Of a DNA stretch of 64,000 bases, positions 34,422-41,943 are shown piece by piece. The notes under the pieces are model-generated. The model made no database searches. It was not told the origin of the DNA and saw only the letters and a list, made by a program, of their open reading frames with translations. Numbering within the stretch: the stretch's first letter is position 1; each line of letters begins with the position of its first letter. Position numbers and translations under genes: made by a program. The stretch covers positions 62,001 to 126,000 of the forward strand of contig NZ_RQUX01000005.1 of the NCBI RefSeq assembly GCF_003992115.1, given 5' to 3'. The DNA comes from Veillonella ratti (GTDB lineage Bacteria > Bacillota > Negativicutes > Veillonellales > Veillonellaceae).

Positions 34422-34784
34422 CTACAAATCCAACAATTTACGAAAGTCAAAAGAATACTCTCCATTCTCGACATATACATTAACCTTATTCCCTTCTTTA
34501 GACTTTATTTTACCGAAAAGTTGTGAAGAAATTCTTTTTTTACCAGTAAATTCAAGAATATTGTTATATACGTTAAAAGTAATGGATTTTTTTAAGTCAA
34601 ATATATAAATTTTAACATTTAAAACTACGCCGTAATATTCCCCTCCTACCACATAAGTACCATTGCCACCTGGATAGTTAGCGTATTTATATTGATTAAA
34701 GCCTTTCACTCCTTGCTCTAAATAAATACCACGGCTCTGAAATTTTTCAATGTTTACAATTCTCCCCATATATTTTTCTATCAT
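34422..34784 (-). CDS. hypothetical AT-rich orphan protein
   Basis: A 120-residue protein I do not recognise. It is rich in Lys, Asn, Tyr and beta-type residues (YVVGGEYYGVVLNVKIYIFD, KVNVYVENGEYSFDFRKLLDL), has no signal peptide, cysteine or membrane segment, and looks like a small beta-rich soluble domain. Its DNA is visibly more AT-rich than the neighbouring genes and it sits in AT-rich spacers upstream of a tRNA gene, a common landing place for acquired DNA. An internal ATG at residue 6 is an alternative start. The reading frame is plausible but function is unknown. Confidence 0.55.
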   Translation of the reverse strand: MIEKYMGRIVNIEKFQSRGIYLEQGVKGFNQYKYANYPGGNGTYVVGGEYYGVVLNVKIYIFDLKKSITFNVYNNILEFTGKKRISSQLFGKIKSKEGNKVNVYVENGEYSFDFRKLLDL

Positions 34785-34911
34785 ATCTTTCGCCCCCAGC
34801 CCTTAAATTCCTCGATATTTATAAAATAAACTATTTACTTATAAGTTTACTACGGCATAACCCAAAATTCAATTAAGCAAAATTAAGATATTAAGAATCT
34901 TATAAATATAT

Positions 34912-34958
34912 ATAAAAACCCTATAAACATGTATTTTTAACATTGTTTATAGGGTTCT
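34912..34958 (-). terminator. Terminator of tadA/tRNA-Ser transcript
   Basis: On the minus strand AACCCTATAAACA pairs perfectly with TGTTTATAGGGTT over a 14-base loop, followed by TTTT, about 30 bases beyond the tRNA 3' end. Confidence 0.85.
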
Positions 34959-34988
34959 TTTATATGTTTAGTTATTAATTAAAACTAA

Positions 34989-35077
34989 TGGCGGAGAAGG
35001 AGGGATTTGAACCCTCGCACCGTTGCCGGTCTGCCGCATTTCGAGTGCGGTCCCTTCAGCCTCTTGGGTACTTCTCC
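34989..35077 (-). tRNA. tRNA-Ser (anticodon CGA)
   Basis: The minus strand gives a class II tRNA with acceptor stem GGAGAAG/CTTCTCC, a discriminator G and an encoded CCA. The anticodon stem CCGCA/TGCGG carries the loop CTCGAAA with anticodon CGA, reading UCG serine codons. A long variable arm (CAGACCGGCAACGGUG region) and a T loop GGGTTCGAATCCC complete the fold. Its 5' end overlaps the tadA coding region by 22 bases. Confidence 0.95.
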
Positions 35078-35529
35078 TTGTTTTTACGACGCTCTTTAAA
35101 AAAGTCTTTCATTATCTGACTGCATTCGTCGGCCATAACACCGCTTAAAATCTCAGGCTCATGATTCAAGCCCGGATGGGTCAGTACATTAAATAAAGAT
35201 TCTACAGCGCCACCTTTGTAATCGCTACTGCCATACACAACGCGGTCAATTCGGCTGTTAATAATGGCTCCGGCGCACATCGGACACGGTTCTATAGTAA
35301 CATAAAGCGTGCAACCGGTCAACTGCCAACGGTCAAGTATTTCACAAGCCTCGCGAATGACTAAAATCTCCGCATGGGCCGTGGCATCGTGATCTAATTC
35401 ACGGCGATTATGATGACGTGAAATAATCTCGCCATCTTTAACAATAACGGCACCGATGGGAATTTCGCCAAGGTCATAGGCTTTTTTGGCTTCTTTTAAC
35501 GCTTCCTGCATATATTCTGCATCCGTCAT
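35056..35529 (-). CDS. tadA: tRNA-specific adenosine deaminase TadA
   Basis: TadA deaminates A34 to inosine in tRNA-Arg(ACG), an essential wobble modification. The 157-residue zinc deaminase has the ligand motif TAHAEILVI near residue 53 (His and catalytic Glu) and EPCPMCAGAI near 82 (two Cys ligands), then VVYGSSDYKGGAVESLFNVL and the helical C terminus FFKERRKNKEK. Its last seven codons and stop lie inside the adjacent tRNA-Ser gene on the same strand. AAGGAGG precedes the ATG. The identification is strong. Confidence 0.95.
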   Translation of the reverse strand: MTDAEYMQEALKEAKKAYDLGEIPIGAVIVKDGEIISRHHNRRELDHDATAHAEILVIREACEILDRWQLTGCTLYVTIEPCPMCAGAIINSRIDRVVYGSSDYKGGAVESLFNVLTHPGLNHEPEILSGVMADECSQIMKDFFKERRKNKEKYPRG

Positions 35530-35804
35530 AACCTACCTCCTTAAGCTTAACTCACAACTTAGTACCTCGCATAATCATTATTATAATTTTACCCGATTAT
35601 GGGGTTCCAACAGGTTACCAAATTTGAACCGTATCTATTGTATCATGGTTTTTACGTTTATTAAATAAAAACTTCCTGCTGTTATACGGAAAAATTTTTT
35701 CTTATATATATAAATAACATCTTATATTTCGGTTCATTTCCTATACATCCAATTTTCACCGTAATTTCACGAATTTTACATACAAATTTCATAATTCCCC
35801 TGTA

Positions 35805-35813
35805 TGCTATACC
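35805..35813 (+). promoter_or_regulatory. Extended -10 promoter of the Met-rich repeat protein
   Basis: TGCTATACC is an extended -10 box. The phytase gene downstream has the related TGCTATACT, so the two may be expressed alike. TGCTAT/ATAGCA form a small hairpin at the likely start. The rest of the 435-base gap between tadA and this gene is AT-rich; an ACGAAATC/GATTTCGT stem lies in the predicted leader of about 150 bases. Moderate support. Confidence 0.45.
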
Positions 35814-35964
35814 CATAGCAGAAAACTAAAAGTTCAATCTGAGTTTTCAAAATTAGATGAAGACGAAATCGGTAAAGTTACTAAAAAGATTTCGTTATTC
35901 CATGATTGAGTTACAAAAAGTTCTGCTACACTATCTCTCGTTAATATAGCAAAGGAGTCTTAGT

Positions 35965-36870
35965 ATGAAAAAATCGACTCAGAATTTATTGAGAAAGGTT
36001 GCTTTGCTAGGTGTTCTAGGCGGCACCCTTTGGGGTACCTCAATGGCTACTGAGCCGGCTGCAACACAACAAGTAACCACAACTCACGTAACAACCGCAA
36101 GTGCCGGTATAGAGGACCCTCAAACGGCCACCGTACAAGATGACGGTTCCAATAGCCCTACCATTTATGACAGAATGTTACGCGCCCGTTCCATGGCTCG
36201 TAACCAGGTAGAAGCTAATACCGCAATCTTCTTAATGCCGGAAGCTAACTACGGCGCTAACCGCACCGATGCCGGTCAAATGCCAAATGCCTATGACCGC
36301 CAATTCCATCGTGGTCAGGAACGCCAGTATCAGCCAAATGGCGACAACAGAATGCAACCGCAAGCTAATGAACAGCGTTCCGAGCAAGGTCAACGCATGG
36401 AACGCCACAGCCAACCACCTATGATGAATGGGCAAAATGGGCGTCAAGGTCAGCCCCCTATGGGCCAACCTCCTATGATGAATGGCCAAGATGGTCGTCA
36501 AGGTCAGCCGCCTATGGGGCAACCTCCTATGATGAATGGCCCAGATGGTCGTCAAGGTCAGCCGCCTATGGGGCAACCTCCTATGATGGGCGGCCAAGGT
36601 GGTCCACAGGGTATGCCTCCTATGGGGCAACCTCCTATGATGAGCGGCCAAGGTGGTCCGCAAGGTATGCCTCCTATGGGTCAGCCTCCTATGATGGGCG
36701 GCCAAGGTGGTCCGCAAGGTATGCCTCCTATGAGTCAACCTCCTATGATGGATGGTCAAAAACATCATCCCGGTGAACACCACAAGGGCCAAAAACCTAT
36801 GAAAAAATATGACGCTAACCGTCAATACGAGCACAATGCTCCTACATCCTACACGGATGTTAACTTTTAA
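35965..36870 (+). CDS. secreted Met/Pro/Gln-rich repeat protein
   Basis: A 301-residue exported protein with no recognised family. Residues 1-28 are a signal peptide (VALLGVLGGTLWGTSMA, then TEPAA). Residues 30-149 are polar and contain NSPTIYDRMLRARSM and PNAYDRQFHRGQERQYQ. Residues 150-265 are six 18-residue repeats with a seventh partial one, consensus QPPMMNGQDGRQGQPPMG, giving very high Met, Pro, Gly and Gln content. The C terminus is His/Lys-rich (KHHPGEHHKGQKPMKKYD). Such Met- and His-rich sequence can bind copper, but that is conjecture. AAAGGAGTC precedes the ATG. The phytase gene follows with a similar signal peptide. Confidence 0.85.
   Translation: MKKSTQNLLRKVALLGVLGGTLWGTSMATEPAATQQVTTTHVTTASAGIEDPQTATVQDDGSNSPTIYDRMLRARSMARNQVEANTAIFLMPEANYGANRTDAGQMPNAYDRQFHRGQERQYQPNGDNRMQPQANEQRSEQGQRMERHSQPPMMNGQNGRQGQPPMGQPPMMNGQDGRQGQPPMGQPPMMNGPDGRQGQPPMGQPPMMGGQGGPQGMPPMGQPPMMSGQGGPQGMPPMGQPPMMGGQGGPQGMPPMSQPPMMDGQKHHPGEHHKGQKPMKKYDANRQYEHNAPTSYTDVNF
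36412..36759 (+). repeat. 54-bp coding tandem repeat, about 6.4 copies
   Basis: Six units of 54 bp encode QPPMM...QGQPPMG or QPPMM...QGMPPMG, with a partial seventh unit. Units 1-3 carry NGxxGRQGQ and units 4-6 carry xGQGGPQGM, so two subtypes have expanded in blocks. The copy number may vary between strains. Confidence 0.92.
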
Positions 36871-36930
36871 AAGCTATTCCCGCTTTTAATACCTCTCTAA
36901 CACAACACACTTAAAAACCAAACACATAAA

Positions 36931-36982
36931 ACACAAACACACAAACACACAACACACAACACACAACACACACAACACACAA
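36931..36982. repeat. AC-rich low-complexity tract
   Basis: About 50 bases made almost only of ACACAA and ACAC units lie between the repeat-protein stop codon and its terminator. The tract is non-coding and a possible slippage site. Confidence 0.85.
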
Positions 36983-36983
36983 G

Positions 36984-37017
36984 AAAGCCTGTGAAATCAG
37001 ATTTGCAGGCTTTTTTG
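36984..37017 (+). terminator. Terminator after the Met-rich repeat gene
   Basis: AAAGCCTG pairs with CAGGCTTT over a 14-base loop, followed by TTTTTT, directly after the AC tract. Confidence 0.8.
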
Positions 37018-37076
37018 CTTTATTCCGTAGCCTTCCCGAATTTCACCATATTCGATATATACAAAATTGTAAGATG

Positions 37077-37085
37077 TGCTATACT
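37077..37085 (+). promoter_or_regulatory. Extended -10 promoter of the phytase gene
   Basis: TGCTATACT is an extended -10 box about 90 bases before the start codon. A small TCTGAG/CTCAGA hairpin follows at the start of the leader. Confidence 0.45.
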
Positions 37086-37138
37086 TAAAACACTCTGAGC
37101 TATTTCTCAGAATGCGCTATTTATTTCAAATCCTAAAA

Positions 37139-37166
37139 ATTTACATCTTAGAATTTACATCTTAGA
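37139..37166 (+). repeat. 14-bp tandem duplication in the phytase leader
   Basis: ATTTACATCTTAGA occurs twice in direct succession, ending about 12 bases before the phytase ATG and including the region where a ribosome-binding site would lie (TTAGAAAGAATAAG). It may be a recent duplication. Confidence 0.85.
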
Positions 37167-37178
37167 AAGAATAAGCCT

Positions 37179-38285
37179 ATGAAAAGAAAATCAAACTCCA
37201 TTTGGCAACGCGCCGCCATGATGACCATCATCGGCACGACGCTATACGGCACAGCTTTTGCGAGCGAAGCCGTTTTGCCAAAAGAAGCCATCCCCCGTCT
37301 GCAATTGCCGACACAGGAAACGCTCTTAGAGAGTAAAAATGAACATCAAAAAACTTCAAAAGCTGTCGCCAAGCAGACTCAAGCGGCGATAAATCCCAAT
37401 CAGTTATATGCCGATAAACGTTTGATTAACCCTTATACGACGTATATGTGGCGCGAAGATAACGAAAATACGGCTACCTTACCTCCGGCTTTTCGCACGT
37501 ATCGCGACCGTTTTAAAACAGATACCAATTTACCTACCCGCAAGGGCCTGGATACCTTGAATATCTCCGGCAGTTCTCAGCCATCAGCAGAACAATTGGC
37601 ACAAATCGCCAATACCTTGCGCACCAAGACCGACGGTCCGATTTATGTAGTAGACTTGCGTCAGGAAACCCACCTTTTTGTAAACGGAATTCCTGTGAGT
37701 CACTATGGCAAACGCAACTGGGGCAATGTGGGCAAATCTTATCAAACTATCATCAATGAAGAACGGGACTACGCCAATAAATTGGTAAATACAGCCCTTC
37801 CTATCGCTTCTTTAGATGCTGATAAAAACGCCTTTAACGAGCAAACGATTACGGTTACATCAGCCAAAACCGAGGAAACAGTAGCCAAAGAGTTGGGCTT
37901 ACGCTATGTGCGCTTTACCGCTACCGATCACACCTGGCCGGATGAAGCCTCCATCGATCGGTTTATCGCTTTTTACAAAACCTTGCCTAAGAACGCATGG
38001 CTCCACTTCCACTGTGAAGCCGGCAAAGGCCGTACCACGGCCTTTATGGCTATGTATGACATTATGAAAAACCCGGATGTACCGTTAGCCGATATTTTAG
38101 CGCGCCAGCAGTTGATTGGTGGCAATAATGTGGCTGCTACATCCGATAAAGATACTTGGAAGGCTCCCTATTACGAGGAAAAAGCTGTTATGATTAACAA
38201 GTTCTATCGCTATGTACAGCAGAATTATCAGACAGGCTTTGAACTCAGTTGGAGCGAATGGTTAAATCCAAAACCTCAGCCGTAG
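37179..38285 (+). CDS. secreted PTP-like (cysteine) phytase
   Basis: A 368-residue exported protein-tyrosine-phosphatase-fold enzyme of the type that dephosphorylates inositol hexakisphosphate. A signal peptide covers residues 1-30 (MMTIIGTTLYGTAFA). DLRQETHLFVNGIPVSHYG near residue 155 matches the PhyA family. The general acid is Asp250 (TDHTWPDE) and the P-loop is H278-C279-E-A-G-K-G-R285-T, spacing 29 as in the Selenomonas ruminantium enzyme. All catalytic residues are intact. It follows the Met-rich repeat gene, whose signal peptide is similar (GTLWGTSMA versus TTLYGTAFA). Confidence 0.9.
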   Translation: MKRKSNSIWQRAAMMTIIGTTLYGTAFASEAVLPKEAIPRLQLPTQETLLESKNEHQKTSKAVAKQTQAAINPNQLYADKRLINPYTTYMWREDNENTATLPPAFRTYRDRFKTDTNLPTRKGLDTLNISGSSQPSAEQLAQIANTLRTKTDGPIYVVDLRQETHLFVNGIPVSHYGKRNWGNVGKSYQTIINEERDYANKLVNTALPIASLDADKNAFNEQTITVTSAKTEETVAKELGLRYVRFTATDHTWPDEASIDRFIAFYKTLPKNAWLHFHCEAGKGRTTAFMAMYDIMKNPDVPLADILARQQLIGGNNVAATSDKDTWKAPYYEEKAVMINKFYRYVQQNYQTGFELSWSEWLNPKPQP

Positions 38286-38346
38286 CAAGGTTATTTTGCC
38301 AAAAACTCCGCTCAAAACTTAATATACGCAGTGCTAACTAACATGG

Positions 38347-38395
38347 ACAAAAAAACTCCGATACACGCACCACCGCATGTACCGGAGTTTTTTGT
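38347..38395. terminator. Terminator between phytase and ridA genes
   Basis: AAAAAACTCCG pairs with CGGAGTTTTTT, extended by TACA/TGTA inside. The genes converge here and the stem works in both directions. Confidence 0.8.
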
Positions 38396-38411
38396 TAAGG
38401 ATTACAGTAGA

Positions 38412-38786
38412 TTATTCAGCAACAGCAATTACTTCAACTTCTACGGAGAAGTTAGCCGGTAATTCTTTAACAGCTACACAACTGCGAGCTGGTTTGCTAA
38501 CGAAATATTCAGCATAAATAGCGTTAAATTTAGCAAAATCGTTAATATCAGCCAAGAAGCAAGTCGTTTTAACGACTTTGGAGAAATCAGTGCCAGCTTC
38601 TTTCAAAATAGCTTCGATATTTTTCATAGCTTGTAAAGTTTCAGCTTCAACGCCACCTTCAACCAATTTGCCGGTTTCAGGATTGATGCCGCCCTGACCG
38701 GAAATGAATACAAGACCGTTAGCTTTAATAGCTTGAGAGTAAGGGCCTAAGGCTTTAGGTGCGTTTTCAGTAAATACAGGTTTCAT
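38412..38786 (-). CDS. ridA: RidA-family enamine/imine deaminase
   Basis: RidA hydrolyses reactive enamines and imines released by PLP enzymes such as threonine dehydratase. The 124-residue protein has NAPKALGPYSQAIK at the N terminus, VFISGQGGINPETGKL, and the substrate-binding arginine in KPARSCVAVKELP near residue 103, ending VEVEVIAVAE. It is full length, single-domain and monocistronic. AAAGGAG precedes the ATG. Confidence 0.95.
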   Translation of the reverse strand: MKPVFTENAPKALGPYSQAIKANGLVFISGQGGINPETGKLVEGGVEAETLQAMKNIEAILKEAGTDFSKVVKTTCFLADINDFAKFNAIYAEYFVSKPARSCVAVKELPANFSVEVEVIAVAE

Positions 38787-38985
38787 AAAAAACTCCTTTC
38801 ATAGACAATCACACGCGTAAACTTGTATAATTTGCTTATAGACTTATTATAAATTAAGTTTACGACGATGTACAATATCAAATGGACAAAATAGCCTAGA
38901 ATGTTTATCTCAAAATGCCATCCACTCATTTTGAAAACAATATTACACATTTGGTTAACATATTTATCTTAGGAGGCTTCCTGCC

Positions 38986-39543
38986 ATGAACACACGTACC
39001 ACGGTATACAGCTATAGTACCACATTCCCCGACATTAGTATTATCACTATGTACAGCGACGGTGAAAACCTGATTGGCCTCAGCATGCCGAGCCAACAGT
39101 ACACCTTAGCTACCGAACAAAACGAAATTACCGATAAGAACTTGCCGATTTTTAAAACGACGGAACAATGGCTCACCAAATACTTTGCCGGTAAAACGCC
39201 AAATCAATTGCCACCAATCCGTTTCGTCGGCACACCGTTTCGCCAAAAGGTTTGGGAAGCTCTTTTAGATATTCCTTACGGTGAACTCACTACGTATGGT
39301 GATTTAGCTAAAAAGCTCTACCCCAACGATGACAATACCGGAATTCGGGCCCGCGCCATCGGCGGTGCCGTCGGCCATAATCCGATTCCCATCATCGTAC
39401 CGTGCCACCGCGTCATCGGTGCCAACAATAACCTTACAGGCTACACCGGCGGACTAGCCGTCAAAGTTAAACTCCTTACCTTGGAAGGCGTTGACATGGA
39501 GCCCCTAAAGTGGCCGAAACGAACCACGAAAAATACATTTTAA
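38986..39543 (+). CDS. ogt: methylated-DNA--protein-cysteine S-methyltransferase
   Basis: This protein repairs O6-methylguanine by suicide transfer of the methyl group to its own cysteine. The 185-residue sequence has the N-terminal ribonuclease-like domain, the helix-turn-helix region TPFRQKVWEALLDIPYGELTTYG (residues about 85-107, seen in pieces) and the active site PCHRVIGANN with Cys140, then LTGYTGGLAVKVKLLTLEG. GGAGG precedes the ATG. It is complete and monocistronic. Confidence 0.95.
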   Translation: MNTRTTVYSYSTTFPDISIITMYSDGENLIGLSMPSQQYTLATEQNEITDKNLPIFKTTEQWLTKYFAGKTPNQLPPIRFVGTPFRQKVWEALLDIPYGELTTYGDLAKKLYPNDDNTGIRARAIGGAVGHNPIPIIVPCHRVIGANNNLTGYTGGLAVKVKLLTLEGVDMEPLKWPKRTTKNTF

Positions 39544-39660
39544 TGCTTAGCCCCTTAATGCTTACCCCCCTATATAGCCGGTTTCCTACTGAGCTAATTT
39601 TATACCTAACCGTTCCGGAAACTAACGGGACCAATATGACAAGCTAATAGTTATTATATG

Positions 39661-39694
39661 CAAAGAACCTGATTATAAATAATCAGGTTCTTTG
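39661..39694. terminator. Hairpin between convergent ogt and the secreted protein gene
   Basis: The perfect 15-bp stem CAAAGAACCTGATTA / TAATCAGGTTCTTTG has a 4-base loop. T-tracts are short on both sides, but the position fits a shared terminator. Confidence 0.7.
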
Positions 39695-39749
39695 TGCGTT
39701 TATAAAATTTTCTCTGAATGCATAAAGGTTTACAATAGTTTACAGTCGT

Positions 39750-41828
39750 CTATAATTCTTGAATAAACTGCACAAAGCGCGGCGCAAACTCATCACGTTC
39801 CAAATCGGACGTAAGCATTACATAGGCTACCGGATTTGGCTGTGTCAGTACAACGGCGCCTTGTAAATAGTACGGCAATTCAAAACCGTTCGCATTCACA
39901 AATACGCGAGCCGAAGCCATATAAGCCGGATGCGTATAATGCGGCAATAAAGCCCAAGGCGTCTGGTCTTTAATCGTTACCGAAGTATACGCATAATCGG
40001 ATATACCGCTAAAAATAGTAGCGCCCAAGACGTTGTTCTCTAAGCGACCGTCACCTTGCATCCAATAGGAGTTAAGGAGTGGCAACTGTAAATCGATAAG
40101 GTCTTTTTGAAGCATCGTTGAATAGCCCTTCGTCGTTTGCGGCGTCAAGACTAAGCCGAAAACAGTGGCCGTCTTGCGACCTTCACTATCCTTCATTTGC
40201 CACTGGTACACATCGGTCTTTTCGCCGAGGCGATAATCTTCAAAATACTGCAAGCGTTCTTTTTGCATTTCATAACGCTTAATACTATCTAAGCGTTCTT
40301 CACCAACCAATAATTTATCCGTTACCCAGTCGCGCAGTTCCGGTCCTTTCGCTACCGACTCTTTCATATCTTTTTCAAAGAAATTCCATAAAGCCGGTAC
40401 AATCACCGTATCAGATAGCTTTTTAACCGTTAAGTCACGCGGTACTACGATATTTCCGTCATGACCTAAGGCCTTCATATGCGTTGTCGGTTTTTTAGCC
40501 GGAATAGCGGCATTTTTCGCATCAGCGGTAAACGCTCTGACTTGAGGCTCTAAGTTATACATGCGTTGCCACTGTTTTTGCCAATAATCGAAATCCCCGT
40601 CATTCGTGGTTAATACCGTTATCACCGGACCCTCTTTGTCAAAACGAACTAAATTCAAACCACCGAGCGGAATTTCATAGCTGTCAAAGGTAAAAACTTC
40701 ACGAGCCTGAGAGTATAGGACCGGCCCAAAGATGGAGTTCAACTGTTTCATTTGGTCTAAATAATCCGCTTTAATGTCCGACGTAGCAAAGAATTTTTTC
40801 AAACCGTCGCGAAGGCTCCGATTAAGCTCCAATTTTTCTTTGGCACGATCATTCGTCTCAGCTTCTGTTTTCAATTCACCGGCCGCCTTATCCAGATCCG
40901 CCACTAAGGCTTTCACCAAATTGTTCTTATGTTTGTCAACAAACTGATTGAATGATGCTGCATCCCGCATCACAGGTACAGCCTCGGTACCTTTAACCAT
41001 AGCCGTATAGAACGCGTCCGCATCATATTCAGCCGGATACGGCGCAAGCATAGCTTCTTGCTGCTTCGTCAGTTCGTCGCCCAAATCACGAACCACCTGC
41101 CACGTATGACCTAATTGATCGTTCGAATCACCCGTATTAGATACTTGCGACATATAGGCTGCTGCAATGGCCGCCGTTTTGGCAAACTTCATTGAATCGC
41201 GCTCTTGTACACCGTCTCTGCTGTTTATAGCAGACTTTTTAGCATTCGCTACCGATTTATCCGCCGCATCCCACAAAGCGTTACTGATTTTAAGATTAGC
41301 TCGTTCACCTTTGATATAATCAGGTCCCAATGCCAAATCTACTACATAGGCCGTGTGAACACCTTCCGCATCTTCCCCGCGCAATTGATATAAGTTCCAG
41401 TCGCGATAAATCGAGCCGTCAAAATTTTTCAGAGAGTCGATGTTAAGCTCTTTCTTACCGGCCATATCACGAATGTCTTTAACATATTCCGCATTCAATT
41501 CCTTAGCGGAAATAGATTTTGTACCGTCAAGCATCCCCATTGGCGTCATCATTCGTTTTAAGTCAAATACGGTAACGCCCGCCGGCAAACGAACCGTTTT
41601 ATTATCAACGGTAGTCATCACCGTGCTTACGAGCTGAGGTTTAATAGCGGCCGCATCAGGTGACACTTTTGTTTTCACCGCATCACTGCTTTGTACGATA
41701 CCGTAAGGTAAACTAATCGGCGCCAGTGTACTGCTTGTAACTTCCGCTGCCGAAACGCCCGAAATCGCCGGTGTGGCCAACCCCAATAATGCAGCCAATA
41801 CCAACCCTTTCAGATACTTGTGTTTCAT
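39750..41828 (-). CDS. large secreted orphan protein
   Basis: A 692-residue exported protein that I do not recognise. The N terminus is a signal peptide (YLKGLVLAALLGLATPAISG, then VSAAEV). The mature part has two similar halves by feel: each carries a DLKRMM- or DLTVKKL-like start, a W-x-L-Y/F segment, DWNLYQLRGEDAEG or DVYQWQMKDSEGRK, and a VVDLALGP- or VFGLVLTP-like strand, suggesting an internal duplication near residues 65-175 and 450-560. A helical, charged stretch (residues 190-370) lies between. There are no cysteines to anchor it and no cell-wall motif. The start is the ATG after AAAGGAG; a GTG three codons upstream overlaps that site. Confidence 0.8.
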   Translation of the reverse strand: MKHKYLKGLVLAALLGLATPAISGVSAAEVTSSTLAPISLPYGIVQSSDAVKTKVSPDAAAIKPQLVSTVMTTVDNKTVRLPAGVTVFDLKRMMTPMGMLDGTKSISAKELNAEYVKDIRDMAGKKELNIDSLKNFDGSIYRDWNLYQLRGEDAEGVHTAYVVDLALGPDYIKGERANLKISNALWDAADKSVANAKKSAINSRDGVQERDSMKFAKTAAIAAAYMSQVSNTGDSNDQLGHTWQVVRDLGDELTKQQEAMLAPYPAEYDADAFYTAMVKGTEAVPVMRDAASFNQFVDKHKNNLVKALVADLDKAAGELKTEAETNDRAKEKLELNRSLRDGLKKFFATSDIKADYLDQMKQLNSIFGPVLYSQAREVFTFDSYEIPLGGLNLVRFDKEGPVITVLTTNDGDFDYWQKQWQRMYNLEPQVRAFTADAKNAAIPAKKPTTHMKALGHDGNIVVPRDLTVKKLSDTVIVPALWNFFEKDMKESVAKGPELRDWVTDKLLVGEERLDSIKRYEMQKERLQYFEDYRLGEKTDVYQWQMKDSEGRKTATVFGLVLTPQTTKGYSTMLQKDLIDLQLPLLNSYWMQGDGRLENNVLGATIFSGISDYAYTSVTIKDQTPWALLPHYTHPAYMASARVFVNANGFELPYYLQGAVVLTQPNPVAYVMLTSDLERDEFAPRFVQFIQEL

Positions 41829-41943
41829 CTGATTCACTCCTTTATATCTACTTTCTATTCCCTTAGTCTTTACTATTCTCTTAGACTTTTCCTGTGGCTA
41901 TAACCGATTCTTTATACATCGCATAGATAGTGCGCTACTGTAT

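Noticed and set aside
36412-36759. CRISPR array
   Set aside because: The repeats are adjacent 54-bp coding units without spacers. The 25-bp repeats at 49416 are also tandem without spacers; no cas genes are seen.
36232-36834. Long minus-strand open frame opposite the Met-rich gene (200 residues)
   Set aside because: It is a repetitive mirror of the 54-bp repeat (HHRRLTHRRHTLRTTL), with no ribosome-binding site; the plus strand has a signal peptide.
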